Source: Penicillium oxalicum
Taxonomy: Eukaryota > Ascomycota > Eurotiomycetes > Eurotiales > Aspergillaceae
NCBI RefSeq assembly: GCF_001723175.1
Contig: NC_064651.1
Location: forward strand, 2,976,001 to 3,040,000
Direction of reading: 5' to 3'
Length of the DNA: 64,000 nt
The notes under the pieces are model-generated. The model saw only the letters and a program-made list of their open reading frames with translations. It made no database searches and was not told the origin of the DNA. The stretch's first letter is position 1. Each line of letters starts with the position of its first letter. The translations under genes and the position numbers were made by a program. Below, piece by piece: positions 33,668 to 45,155 of the stretch.

Positions 33668-36590
33668 TCAAAGAGTCTTGATCCCTTGGAACACCTTGTT
33701 CGCTTGCAGCCTTTCATCGGCCTTGACGAGGTCACGCATGATTTGTCGCTTTTGTTCAGAGCTCAGGGTCTTGCCCTCGATCTCGGTCTTCCATTTCATC
33801 AACAGCCCTTTAAGCAGGGCACTGCCCTCTTCCATCTCTTCTTGAGAGTACTTGTCCAATGAAGAGGGCTGCTGCTGCTGCTGCTTCTCCTCAGCAGTTT
33901 CAGCAGTTTCAGCAGTTGAAAAGTCTTCCAATTCTTCAGCCTTTTGACGGGCCATATTGACGACCTTTTCGGGGAATCGGACGAGCTCCGCGACGTGGAT
34001 ACCAAATGATTGATCACAAATACCAGGTTCAACGCGGTACAGCAGCGTAACTTGGCGCTTTTTCTTCTCGGCGCTAGCGGCAGCTTGATCCTCAGTGCCG
34101 TCTCCAATGAACGCCACAACGTGCAAATTCTTCACAGCCTTGGGGTAGCGATCCGCCAAAGCAGTGAGCTCATGGAAGTGGGTGGCAAACAGGCCAAAGC
34201 AACGAATTTCTGTAACAATGTGCTCCGAAATGGCCCAGGCCAGTCCAAATCCGTCGTAGGTGCTAGTGCCGCGACCTAACTCGTCGATGATGATCAGAGA
34301 TTCCGACGTGGCAGACTTGAGAATATTAGCAGTCTCGAGCATTTCCGCCATAAATGTAGAGACTCCCTTGAGTTGCGAATCACTGGCGCCAACTCGGGCG
34401 AGGATGCAGTCAAAAATGGTGAGTTCTGCTTCCGTACATGGGACAAAGCAACCGGTCTGGGCCATCAGCGCGATGACACCGATTTGACGGATATATGTGG
34501 ATTTACCGCCCATGTTGGGTCCGGTGATGATGAGGAAAGACGACTCGTCTCGAATTAACGAGACATCGTTCGTGATGAAGGAGATGTCATCCTGCATTTC
34601 CATGCAGGGGTGACGAGCTTCCTTGAGTACAGTGTTACCCGTTCCCCGCGGGTGCATTTTCGGCCTGACGTATCCAGCAGGCGCATGGACGGCAGCATGG
34701 GCAAAGCTGACAATAACGTCCAGATGAGCAAGCACACTAGCAAGCTGCTCCAAGACGGGGCAGTATGACGCAGCTACATTCACCACTTCGCTCACCAGAC
34801 CGGTTTGGGTGCGGTTGTAGTTCGAGGATAATTGGTCGTGCTCTCGACGGAGAGATTGCATCGTCGATGTGGTGAAGTAAACGCCGTTTTTCTGTGTTGA
34901 ACATTCTTGATAGCCCTTCTTGTTGCGAATGCAACCCGCTTCGGTACGGGTCAAGCGGAAGCACCAGCCGTGGACGCGATGATTCTCCATGAAGAGTTTC
35001 TTTTCCAGATCCTGGTTGAGGTCCTTTGCGACGCGACGGTGCTCAACGTCCATTTCGTAGCGAACCTTATCCAGCTTCTTACGAATCACACGAAGGCCCT
35101 CATCGAACTCGGGCTTGATAATGAATTCGTGATTTTCCAGCGCGGCAAGGTCGACCGTCGTCTCCACCATCTCTTCCAGCCGGGCCAGACTGTCCGAATA
35201 GCCCCGGAGTTTAGAAGTGTACTCTGTCTCCAGTGGTGACTGGTATTCTTCATCCATGACATCTTCCAAAGCTCTCACAAATCCGGGCAATCGAATTGCC
35301 ACCTGGTACACACGAACCACATCCTCCAGATTAGCCTGCTTGCGTTGAAAACGCTTGGCCAGCCGGTAGAGGTCCGGAATAGAGCGGAGGTGCTCTTCCT
35401 GCATAGTCTGACGCAGCTCAGTGTTGACCACAAATGCCTCGACTAGCTGTTGTCGCTGCTCGATCGCCGCAAGATCCATCAAGGGTTGTTTGAGCCACTG
35501 CGACAACAGCCGACTGCCCACGGGCGTCTTGCAGTGATTCAACAGACCGAACAGACTCATACTCTTGGATCCGTCTCGCGGACCGGGCATCAGATTCAAC
35601 GCCCGCAGCGCGGATGCATCAAGCTTCATATACTGCGATAAGTCGTGTTGATAAAGCTGATACTGACCAAAATTCGTAGGATCCGTCATGACACCCAGAT
35701 ACTTGATCAATGCAGACGCAGAGCCCATGGCAAGCTTAAGCTCCGTCTGAGGCAGAGTTGCCGCAGATCTCTCATCACGCAACAGCCGTGTCAGATCCTG
35801 CTCGATGTCGCGCACACCAAAGTCTGCGGCTGGCCTTTCAGAAATCGCAATACCACAACTATCAGCGATAGCCCGGATCTTAGCAAGCTCGGCGTCCTTC
35901 CCGGCCGAATCCATCATCACCAGACACTCCTTGACCCCGAGCTGAATGACCAACGACTCGAAATTCGAATAAATGTCATTATCAAGGAACTCGCTCACGC
36001 CCAATTCACGCACACTCGCATCCGCAAAGCACACGCCCACATTTCTCGCTTCCGAAGCACGAGCGGAAATCTTCACGGCGAGAATAATCGGTGCAGAATC
36101 CATCGACAATGCACCAACACTGCCCAATTCATCTTCCACGTCCTGAAGATTTCCCGGACTCGCCTGCTTGCCCAGTTTCCAATTCCCCTTGCCCGTCCCC
36201 GCAGAGACCCAGATCTCGACGCGCTTGTTGAGTCGGAACAGAGCCTCACGAAGGAAATTTCGGAAAACGGTCACGCTCATGGTGACGGAGGGAAGTCCGC
36301 TCGTCTCGCTCCGACCGAGATTTCGAATCACGGACGTGGTCTTGTAGACGGTGCGAGCGATGAATTCGGAATCGGCGCCGTGAGACGAGTACCAGTCTCC
36401 GCGGTCAAAGACGCGGATAATCTCATTGTTCTCGACTTCTGGAAGGGAACGGTAGAAGCGGATGAAACCGACTTCATCGTCGACCTATACCCGTGTCAAA
36501 TCGGTGGGTTAGAGAAAATTGGTGCTCAAATATTCAAGGATCGTATTTTCCTCAGCACGGAATTACCTTGAGATCTGGCCTGGATGACAT
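33668..36590 (-). CDS. msh2: DNA mismatch repair protein Msh2
   Basis: Two exons, 36590-36567 (only MSSRPDLK) and 36484-33668, give about 946 residues, the normal length. The MutS domains follow in order: mismatch-binding-like domain I (VGFIRFYRSLPE...), connector, lever/clamp with RKQANLEDVVRVYQ, and the ATPase. Walker A is GPNMGGKSTYIRQ, followed by the ARVGASDSQLKGVSTFM signature loop, Walker B LIIIDELGRGTSTYDG and the H-loop ATHFHEL. The C-terminal helix-turn-helix dimerisation region is present after a short repeat (TAETAETAEEK) and a Gln5 run. Msh2 pairs with Msh6 or Msh3 in the nucleus to recognise mispairs and loops. No inactivating change is seen. Confidence 0.97.
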
Positions 36591-37372
36591 CTTGTAAAGT
36601 GGGATGCAAGATGCACGGTACGGTGATGCTCGGATCTTCACCAAAACACCCTCGGAGCAGTCGACCTCGAGCGAAAGAGAGCTCAAGACGCGTTCTGGGG
36701 AACAACGCGGTCACGTGCAGCGCCAACACGCGTTAAGTGGCTATCACTAGCGGAAACCCGATAGGATCATGGGCCGTAGCCGAGCAGAGAGGGAATGAAC
36801 CCCTAATCATTTGCTTTGAAAATCCATGGCAGTATTTATTTTGTGATCTGGAATTGCTATAGAGCGAGGTAGAAATGGGGATCTGGGATTCAATCCTCAT
36901 GAGCTGAATCCTTGTACAATTGTTTTCTGACGAGTCTGCTGAAGTCTCCGGCGCAGTTGATATCCCGTCATCTCTTGTACAAAGCGGACTCCACCGCAGG
37001 AGACTTCTAGCTTTCAATGCATTTTGCATGCTAAATACTAGAATTTGATGATCTATGTCGAGCTTATGGAGGCAAATGGGAGAGGGGCTTAGTGAACGAT
37101 CACATTCACGATCTACATACCAGGACAAATGATTCAGGGAGAGAGTAAGATTGACTAAGATGCAAAGGAGCCTATAAGAGACGACCTCGTTCTAATATAA
37201 TGCGCAATAGTTTAATAATATGAGTCCACAGTGGAGGGTATCAAGGCAACATGAAAGAAAAGACAACGCTAGAATGCAGAGTCGCGAGCGGGACCCAGCT
37301 TCGCGATGCAAGATGCAAAAGAAAAGAAAAAAGAAGATTCATCACTCCTGTGTATGTTTGCCACAGGATCTT
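36591..37372. other. region upstream of msh2 and downstream of cdt1
   Basis: No gene is supported. An ACGCGT-type motif occurs at 36688-36693 and again as AACACGCGTTAAG at 36725-36737, close upstream of msh2; this resembles the MCB element used for G1/S control in fungi. The rest is AT-rich 3' flank. Confidence 0.45.
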
Positions 37373-38809
37373 TCAGATCTTCAGAATGGGTGTTGAGGCG
37401 CAAGCCGAGGGCTTCTCCCATTCAGCCTGGAGCTGTGCCACTTTGGCACCAAGCTGGTTGATCTCAATATCCTTACAAGACTTGAGAACGACCGAGCGAA
37501 TATCCTTCACCGTGACCATGGTGACCCAATGGCCTGCCACACGAGGGTCAGCCAGGATGTCGAGACAGGCCTCGACCTCGTCACGAGGAATTGGAATTCG
37601 AACAGAATCCCGAACGTGGTCGATCATGGTATCCATCTTGAATGGCTTGCGCTGACTGGCGAACAAAGCCTTGATCCCGGTACCCGTATAAGCTGGGGGA
37701 CGGAGCAGCGCCAAAATCCCCGCCACTTCCTCGACGCGTTCTGCGGCCGATCGACGGGTCATCTCCCTCTTTGTTGGCGCGGGGGGCAGCTTGGACTGAC
37801 GAAGCTCTTTGTTCTTGATTCGGTCAAGGAGGCTCTGTCGTCGATTGAGTGGAGAAGCGAGGGGCTTGGACTGGCCAGTCTCGTTCTCCGCCTGCAGTTT
37901 CTCTGTCTTCATGCGAATGATACCAGATCGCAGATCCTGCAGACGTTGTTGGCCCTTCTTGAAAGCGGTGAACGGCGTGAGAGATTCGTGGATTGGTGCC
38001 AGGCCAAGCGATTCTAAAAAGAGCACCGGGCGATCTTCGTCCTTGGCTTTCTCCAGCGTTGGTTCTGTCTGCTCCCAGAGAAGATCCAGTGCCTGTTCAA
38101 ATGCATCCTGGAGCACAGAGGGTTGCTCATCGATCTGCACATGTCGTTCCAAGCACACTTTTCCGAGGCCATAGTTTGCTAAGCGATAAGAGACGTCCTT
38201 CGCTCTCATACTGTGTTCCCATACCCACAAGAGACGCTGTAGATCTTTGGGCTGCACCTTTCGCTTTTTCCAAATCCGGGTCACGCTGGGGAGAAACTCT
38301 CGAAAATCGGCGGGGGAGATGGGCCCATTGTGCGCCATGTGGATGGACAGTGCTTGCACGAAAGCCGAGTGAAGGTTCAGAAAATCATTGATGCAGGATG
38401 CTCGCGGCGCAAGCTTCGGTTCGGGAACAGGCTCGAGGTTGATCGTGCGCTGTTTCGTGGGGGAGTCGGGGATGTCCGGGAGAGCAGCACCGACGGTGGA
38501 AACACGGGTTCGGCGGCTCGGGGTCCTTTTGGGTGACGCGTAATGACCACTTCGTGGGGACGAGACAGTCAATTGGCTGAATTTCAAAGATTTGGAAGGC
38601 GTGTTGGCTTCCTCGTCGAGCGATGGGCGACCGGCGCTGTCCACGTTCTCGAGTTCTTGCAGTTTCCTCTTCTTCGAGGGAGACACGGGCAAAGAAGCAG
38701 TCTTCTTTGGAGGAAGCACCGGCGTGACGTTAGCCTTGGTGGCCCGGCCAAAGCTTTGAATGGCCGGCTGAGCCTGCGTCGAGACCGTGGATCGGGCAGT
38801 GCGCGGCAT
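37373..38809 (-). CDS. cdt1: DNA replication licensing factor Cdt1
   Basis: A single exon of 478 residues. The N-terminal third is disordered, with several SP/TP sites (VSPSKKRK, SSPRSG, RTPSRR, DSPTKQ) fitting cyclin-dependent kinase control. Near the N-terminus QPAIQSFG resembles a PCNA-binding box, but with one aromatic only. The middle winged-helix domain (FLNLHSAFVQALSIH to LGKVCLERHV) is the geminin/MCM-type Cdt1 domain. The C-terminal winged helix (about residues 355-440, RSAAERVEEVAGILALLRPP to GHWVTMVTV) binds MCM. Cdt1 loads the Mcm2-7 helicase on origins in G1 in the nucleus. Fungal Cdt1 diverges fast, so the assignment relies on the two winged-helix blocks and overall layout. Confidence 0.85.
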   Translation of the reverse strand: MPRTARSTVSTQAQPAIQSFGRATKANVTPVLPPKKTASLPVSPSKKRKLQELENVDSAGRPSLDEEANTPSKSLKFSQLTVSSPRSGHYASPKRTPSRRTRVSTVGAALPDIPDSPTKQRTINLEPVPEPKLAPRASCINDFLNLHSAFVQALSIHMAHNGPISPADFREFLPSVTRIWKKRKVQPKDLQRLLWVWEHSMRAKDVSYRLANYGLGKVCLERHVQIDEQPSVLQDAFEQALDLLWEQTEPTLEKAKDEDRPVLFLESLGLAPIHESLTPFTAFKKGQQRLQDLRSGIIRMKTEKLQAENETGQSKPLASPLNRRQSLLDRIKNKELRQSKLPPAPTKREMTRRSAAERVEEVAGILALLRPPAYTGTGIKALFASQRKPFKMDTMIDHVRDSVRIPIPRDEVEACLDILADPRVAGHWVTMVTVKDIRSVVLKSCKDIEINQLGAKVAQLQAEWEKPSACASTPILKI

Positions 38810-39777
38810 CGCGGCTGCAAATTTACCCTTGGTCCGGGAGCGGGAGGGTTGTGAGGGTGATCGCGACCGGTAATCTGGATTTCAAGAATATCGACAGAGT
38901 AAGAGATACCGGGCACTTTCGGAGAGAAAGAGCAGGTGGGAAGGAGGTAATAGTTGGGCAAGTGGGAAAAGGTGATGATGATGGGGAAAGGAGGGAAGGG
39001 GAGGAGCAGTTGTACTTTGGTCAGGAGCACTTTGCGGCTAACGTGGGAAGGAAAAAGCAGGGCGCGAAAAAAAGCCCGACGCGTCGTGTCGCGCGTGGAG
39101 GCGTTAGTTCCGTTTCGGGTTAAATGAACGCGTCGGGTTATCGACCCACGTGAGATCCACTAATGATTGAACCCTAAGTACTTAGGAATTAATTGGTTCA
39201 TTACTGTACATGATCTCAATTGAAAAGAGAGCTCGAAATCAACAAAAACAAATCCAGACAACTCAGGGCTCTCCTCACAAGAATGACATCAATGAGCGAA
39301 ACAATTCAGATTGTGGGGTTGAGCTGCTGCGTCACTATGGAAATCAATTGGCATGGGAATGCTGCGGGAGATCGGCCGAGCTACAGCACGCTTTTGAATC
39401 TCCAGGCATTCGAGTGTAAAGTAGCACCGGTGCAGGGCGGGGCACCGACACGTTAATCAAGTCCGAGAAATCTCTCGCAAGGCTCATCAGACGGTATTAT
39501 CACAGCACACGGGATCCTCGGATAGGCCTGGTTCCGTGCACCTGATGCGTATCAAGCTATTCCCACCGCTACGATACAGGCTGATGGCACGAACGATGTC
39601 GATGGAAAAGAGATTCAAAAATTTCATTAACTCGTTAGAATAAGGTCTCTGAGAATGACTCCCCAGATCATCAGCCAGACATGAGCGTTGTGTGTTCAGC
39701 CGGGCTCCTTGCATCTTGGGTCTTTTTCAACCCCATCCATGCAATGACCTGTTGCCATGGCCATCCCCTTCAACTGT
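38810..39777. other. region upstream of cdt1
   Basis: No gene is supported. Within 320 bases of the cdt1 start there are ACGCGT (39078-39083) and further ACGCG cores (39128-39132), plausible G1/S (MCB-like) elements in a replication gene promoter. The cdt1 leader is pyrimidine-rich on the transcribed strand. The distal part contains the 3' UTR of the next gene. Confidence 0.5.
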
Positions 39778-40437
39778 CTAGGACTTTCCACTGAACCACC
39801 CGGAAACGGTGCCCTTGGCCTCGGCCGCCTTTTGCTCCACGGTGCGATCGACCTTGTCGACGGTAGCGTTGAACTGGTCGCGAGCCTCCTTGCCGTAGTT
39901 CTCAAGTTGCTTCTTGCCCTCCTCGAGGTGCTGCTTGCTGTTGTCGAGCGTCAAGTTGGCCTTGGAGCGGGCGTTGTCAATCTGGAAGTTCAAGTTAGTG
40001 GAGGAACGATCGTGCATCTCGGGTGGAGTCGCGGTGAGTGAAGGGACCGGGCAAGGGATGCATCACCTGGCCCCAGGTCAAGGATATGTGCGTGAAGTCA
40101 AATTGATAAATGTAAAGGGAGAAGAAACCACGCGATGGGAGGACATACAGTCTCACCAACTTCAGCACCGGCATTCTTGGCCGCGTTCTCAGCGGTGTGG
40201 TCATGGGGAGGCAGCTTCTCACGAGCCTTGTTGGCATCGACTACCGAGCGAGGAGAGATCGCAGTTAGCACCTTAACCTGGACGAGCAGATGGGTCAGAA
40301 ACCCAGCGAGATGGGGCCAGCTCACTCTTCATCTCATTCTTCGCAATCTGAGGGTCACCACCAGCACGGTACAAGTAGTAACCGCCAGCGCCGGCTGCGG
40401 CGAGACCCAAGTAGAGACCTGTGCGAGGCTTGGACAT
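39778..40437 (-). CDS. small membrane-anchored helical protein ('calcofluor white hypersensitive' type)
   Basis: Three exons, 40437-40326, 40240-40149 and 40017-39778, join in frame to give 147 residues. The N-terminus (TGLYLGLAAAGAGGYYLYRAGG) is a single short hydrophobic helix. The rest is charged and helical, with repeats of the KANLTLDNSKQHLEEGKKQLENY kind, and ends in an amphipathic VSGWFSGKS. The MSKPR...GGYYLY start is the pattern of fungal proteins annotated as calcofluor white hypersensitive, linked by name to cell-wall stress; the mechanism is not established. The heptad-like later part also resembles LEA/apolipoprotein-like amphipathic helices that coat membranes. It is probably a mitochondrial or ER membrane protein with the helix as anchor. 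Confidence 0.78.
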
Positions 40438-43048
40438 GTTGACGATGGGTGAGGGGGTGATGTAGTGTGGTGTGGAGAAGTACCGTGAGGTCGGGGAAAA
40501 GAACGGTCCGAGAGGAGGGATGAATTGAAGAGTTATTGGTTTTGAGAAGAAAAACAGGAGGAGGAGGGAGTTAAGAAGTATTTCAACACTGCAGATGGTA
40601 GATTCATCGCAACTTTAAATGACGGGGGGGGGAACGAGACTGGGGTCCCAAGTCACCAGACTTGGATTGGAGACGATGACGTCTTTTCTTTCCGAGTCGT
40701 TTCAATCGTGGGGACTCGCGGAGACGGTCTCGGGCCTTGCATGATGTTCCGACGGGACCGCCAGGCTAGACCCTCTGGATTCTCTCCACCATCCAGCGTA
40801 CACAATTCGCACTGAACGAGTATGATTGAGTGCTGGACGGTCTCGCTGTTCTCCGAGGATTCTGGAGAGAGTGGCCGTTATAGAACAAGACACCTACACC
40901 CATTCCTTGATGTTCTTATTCTCGCACAATACAACTTCCACCCCCTTTCAACAGTTAAAGCCAAAATAGTACATGGTACAAGAACGGAGAACCTCCAAGA
41001 ACAACAGCTCTACTACCAGACTTGGACTAGGTAGATATGCTTTACATCCACTCGGGTACCATATTCTCACGACACACACACACACAGAGCAATTTCTCCA
41101 CGCAGACCAACCTCTCCCTTCCAGGAGGGCCAGTGCAGCTCTCCTGTCAACCCGTAAACCAGCCTAGTCCGGCGCGCTTCCAGTGGATCCACAGCTTTGC
41201 ATTTGCGTTGCAGAGACGACGTCATGAGCCAGTCATTCTGCCCGGGTCCGCCTTGCTCAAGCTCTCCGCAGCCCCCTTCCTTACCAAACAGCATGAAGCT
41301 CCCCTCGGCGGTCATACTACCTCCCACCACCGCGTAAAGAGGTCACTGCTACAGTAAACGATCATACCAGATAATGGTTAGTGCTGAGAGACACACTGGA
41401 AATTAATTATGAAGGACACCAGTCCAATGGGAACGTGAGGGACCGACTGTAACTAGATACCTTCCAACAGAGACGATGGGGTCCGCCGTAGACATGCATG
41501 ATGGATACCTCCTCCGACTTGACTCTCAAGGATTGGGCAAACTCCCGCAACCATGGACCAGGGGTATGATTCTCGTGGTGTGGGGCAAATTTCCGATCGG
41601 GACGGGAGAGAAGAGGAAGAGAGTCGGACGCGAGCGAAGGAGAAGAAGTCGAAAGACCGTCATAGGCTCAAGGTACGGTATATTCCGCGGTATTGCACGA
41701 CTTGACGCGCCTGGAAATATCTTTGAGGTTGAGATCTACGAGGTGAGGACTGGCAATGGTCGTCAGGGTAGATCACTACCTATACATGCATCAATATTCA
41801 TTGGATTCTATTTATGAGTGCCATTTTGTGTAAATGGAGGTCGATGAGGATACAAGCGACACCTCACCTTGCTGCTCCCCCCCCTGAGCTGTAGGGAAAG
41901 AGGGACCAACGCTGATTCATCAAGACTTGGAAAACTAATGCTGAATGAAGAGAATCTTACTAGCTCGCTCTTCACACGCAAACCTCACACAGGTTACGGG
42001 ATCATAAAAGTGGGATATCGCTACTTTCTACGATCACAGGCGAGCGACACTGATCATGTCAAGAGGGATCCGCCACGCTCATGGAAGAACCCCAAAAGGT
42101 GGTATGTATAATAAGACAGGAGCAGAAACTATAGAGTGTCGTTCGCAACGGAGCCCCACGGTCAACTTGTCGACAAACAGCACAGCCGCGAGACGAGAAG
42201 AAAGAAAAGGTCCAAGGACGGAAGAAGAGAAGGTCATTGCAAACTCAATCAGGCGCAGGAAAAACCAGAATCACATGAGTGGCAATCAAACGCAAAAGTC
42301 CGTCGAGAGCACGGCAGATAGAGCCGGACAGACAATGATGAAAAGAATAAGAACAAAAAAGAGATCCGTGCCGGGATAGGACGCAGAGACTTGGCAGTGA
42401 ATAGAAGGAGACTGATGGAGAAAAAAAGACACCGCGCCGATTTTATCGAGGGGGTCAAGGGAAGGGGAGGGACAGGATGGGAAATGCACACACAAGATGC
42501 CATCCAGATAGACCCTGTTCACAACGCCGGACTATGCATCAGAACACCCTACAACTGTGCAAGTAACCACAGCACGCACCGGACTCCGGAACATGTAAAA
42601 AACAAGAATGGAACATCGAAGAGAACAGAGCAGGGCAGGTTAACCCATGGCAGGCAAAAAGGAAAAAAAAACCAGTGGGACACAAGGGGACGGACAAGGT
42701 TCCCAGTTTCATATGTCAGGTCGTCAAGGTCATTAATTCGTCAATGGCGGAGAGGCCTTTCACCCAGGTGGTTGCAATTGTTTCCTGCGGTGAGATGGGA
42801 AAGAGAAACGAGACAGGTTTTAACCTCGCCAGTACAAAAGATGGTGACGAGGACACGAGGGCGTGAGGGGTGGTCAAAAGGCCAGAGGTGACGGTGCTGC
42901 AAAGTCGGAGAGAATTGAAATTGTTCTTCAGATGGAAACGGGACCGCGGAGGGAGGAAAAAGGGGTGGAGGGGGCTGGGAGGGACGGAGGGGATCCCAAG
43001 CCTATATAAAAGACTTGGTGGACAAGGGAACAGCATGACCGGCGCCCC
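40438..43048. other. 2.6-kb region between two minus-strand genes
   Basis: No convincing gene. The left end is the promoter of the small helical protein. A (CA) repeat lies at 41073-41087, and long purine-rich stretches occur at 42160-42480 and 42600-42680. A minus-strand frame of 87 codons (41067-41330) has some protein-like composition, but no splice partner or family I can name. The right end is the likely 3' UTR of the C2H2 regulator. Confidence 0.45.
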
Positions 43049-45155
43049 TCACATGTACATGCGGGCGGCACTCTTGTTCTCACTGGTCGCAACCGCCACC
43101 AAAGCCTCGAGTCGACCCATGCCATTATCACGCGGAGGCATGTGCGAATAAACATCGGTGCGGGGCTCTCGATCAGCATGACCCGGGTAGCGATCAGAAT
43201 GAGATGCTTGTCGTCCACAGATCTAAGACGGCATTAGTATCCGGGCTGTGGGCCGTCCGCTCGAGGAAGAGAGTCCTACCGGTTGGGGGTGTTCGGATGG
43301 CAACGCGGAGTCGTGTGGCTCAATGTAGCCACTGCTGTGGACGATGGCCGGATGGTACTCAACCGACGCCGTGGATGGAGTATGGACCCCTTCACTGCTG
43401 CTGGAATCTTCGGGGGACATCTGCGCCGGCCGACTACTAGTGGACAGGTTCGCACCATGCCCACGGTGCCTCTCGGGGCTGCGTTCGGCGGTCGGCGGGA
43501 AGGTCGGCTGATAGGAAGACGAAGGCCGTGAGGACACGCTCTGGAGTTCGGCAATGGTCTGCTGACTCCATTGGCTGGCGTCGCGGGACCCTCGTCGGTC
43601 TCGGATGTCAAGGCCGGTGAGATTGTGATGCAGGCCCATGTCCCAGGATACATGACCGCGTCGGTGACCAGGGCCAGAGATTGGAGGGGCGGGCCTCACC
43701 AGCGGAGCCGCGTAATTGTAGCCAGACCCGAAGTGATGAGTGGGTGGAGGTTGGTGAGGGGGAGGAGCCCGGTAATGGTTATCAACCAACATCGGGCTCG
43801 ATTTGCGAGTGGGTGGCGTGAGGGGCCGCTGTTGGGAGACAACCTTGTCGAAGCTTTCAATGCCGGGCAGCCGCGGTGGTTGATCGGTGGTAGGACCGCT
43901 GCCGGCGGTGATAGCTCTCCAGAGGGCCCGTGGATGGTATCCGGAGTCTGATATTGACTTAATCCACTTGTGGAAGGCCGGCCGAACACGGGATAGGTTG
44001 ACGGGTGCCATGTGCGTCTCCGCATCTCGGCCTCCGCAGCACTCAATGTGCTTTCATCTCGGGATGCCGGGTAGTTGGTGCTTGTCGGGCTAGCAAAGAC
44101 TCCGGCCGCATTCGCGTAGGGATGATGGACCGCCGGTGAGCCATAGGGTGGAGGGTATGTGCCGCCATGCTGGGCCAGGAAGGGATTGCTGCTGGAAGGC
44201 ACGGACAGTCGACGGGCTGCGGTCTTCCCCTCCCAGAAACCCTGCGTTGCGGCAGACGACATGGGAGAGGCATATTGAGGACTGGCGCCGGGGCCAGCGG
44301 CATACGCATGTGAGGGGGTGTAGGGCGATCCGCCAGCGGAAGGACCGGGCAACCCACGACTTTGACCGGGGGGCGTGCTGGGAGGTTCTCCATCGGCTCT
44401 AAGCCCAGACGTGCTCGACCCGCGGGGTCGTTCGCCATGATGAGTGGCGGAGGTCGTCGACGAAGCTCGGGCGCTTGACTGAACGTGGATGCGGTGGACG
44501 CGATACTCGAGGTCGATAGGTTCCGACTGTGGCCACGAGTATGGGCACCCTGACTCCCTCCCGTCCCAGCACGCGCCCGACCGGTCGGACGCACTCGATC
44601 GGTGCGCACCTGGCGTTGAAACCGAGTTCCCGTCGCGGCCAACGAGTCCCCTGGAATCTCTTCGTTGACGTGCACTGTCTGCGCATGCTGGCGTAGGTTG
44701 TCCAGTCGCGAGAACCGTCGGGAGCAATGGCACTGGAAGGGACGTTCGCCCGTGTGCTTCCGGATATGGCGAGCCAGATGTTCGCTGCGGGTGAAGCTGA
44801 GGTTGCAAGGGGGGAAATCCGTGCAGAAGAAGCGCTGACCCTTCTTCTTTTTCGATGGCGGTGCGCCGCCTAGTTCGGTCTCTTGGTCGGATCCATCGCG
44901 CTCACCCTCCGAGTCAACGTTCATCGCATCCTCCGATACCACCGAACTCGTTCTTGCATGTCCCGGGGCGGAAGGTCGCGCCGAGCCCGATCCTCGACTG
45001 GACTTGTTGCCGACGGCATCGGCTGATTGATCTGCGGGGGATGATCGATCTGATGTGACCGAGACGCCGATCGAGTTTGCACGAGGTGTTTGAGTACCGT
45101 CCATGGTGTGGTCGTCGGTCGCAGCCGAGGTGTTGACGGGATGAAAAGAGGTCAT
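43049..45155 (-). CDS. C2H2 zinc-finger transcription regulator, RfeC-like, with frame breaks
   Basis: The start [10 protein letters not shown] (ATG 45155) leads into a Ser/acid-rich region and then two adjacent C2H2 fingers: [26 protein letters not shown] and [23 protein letters not shown], each shown in full only as far as the zinc ligands. After the fingers, [12 protein letters not shown] and [12 protein letters not shown] match the Aspergillus RfeC-type regulators. The C-terminal half is Pro/Ser-rich ([39 protein letters not shown]). A last exon after an intron (43211 donor region) encodes [20 protein letters not shown] and ends at 43049. However, the conserved stretches lie in three different frames, switching near 44370-44400 and near 43870-43890, with no room for introns. 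It is a nuclear regulator if intact; base errors or real decay cannot be separated here. Confidence 0.75.

Noticed and set aside
41067..41330. 87-codon minus-strand frame in the gap after the small helical protein gene
   Set aside because: Composition is plausible, but there is no family, no clear promoter and no exon partner; kept only as a note in the gap entry.
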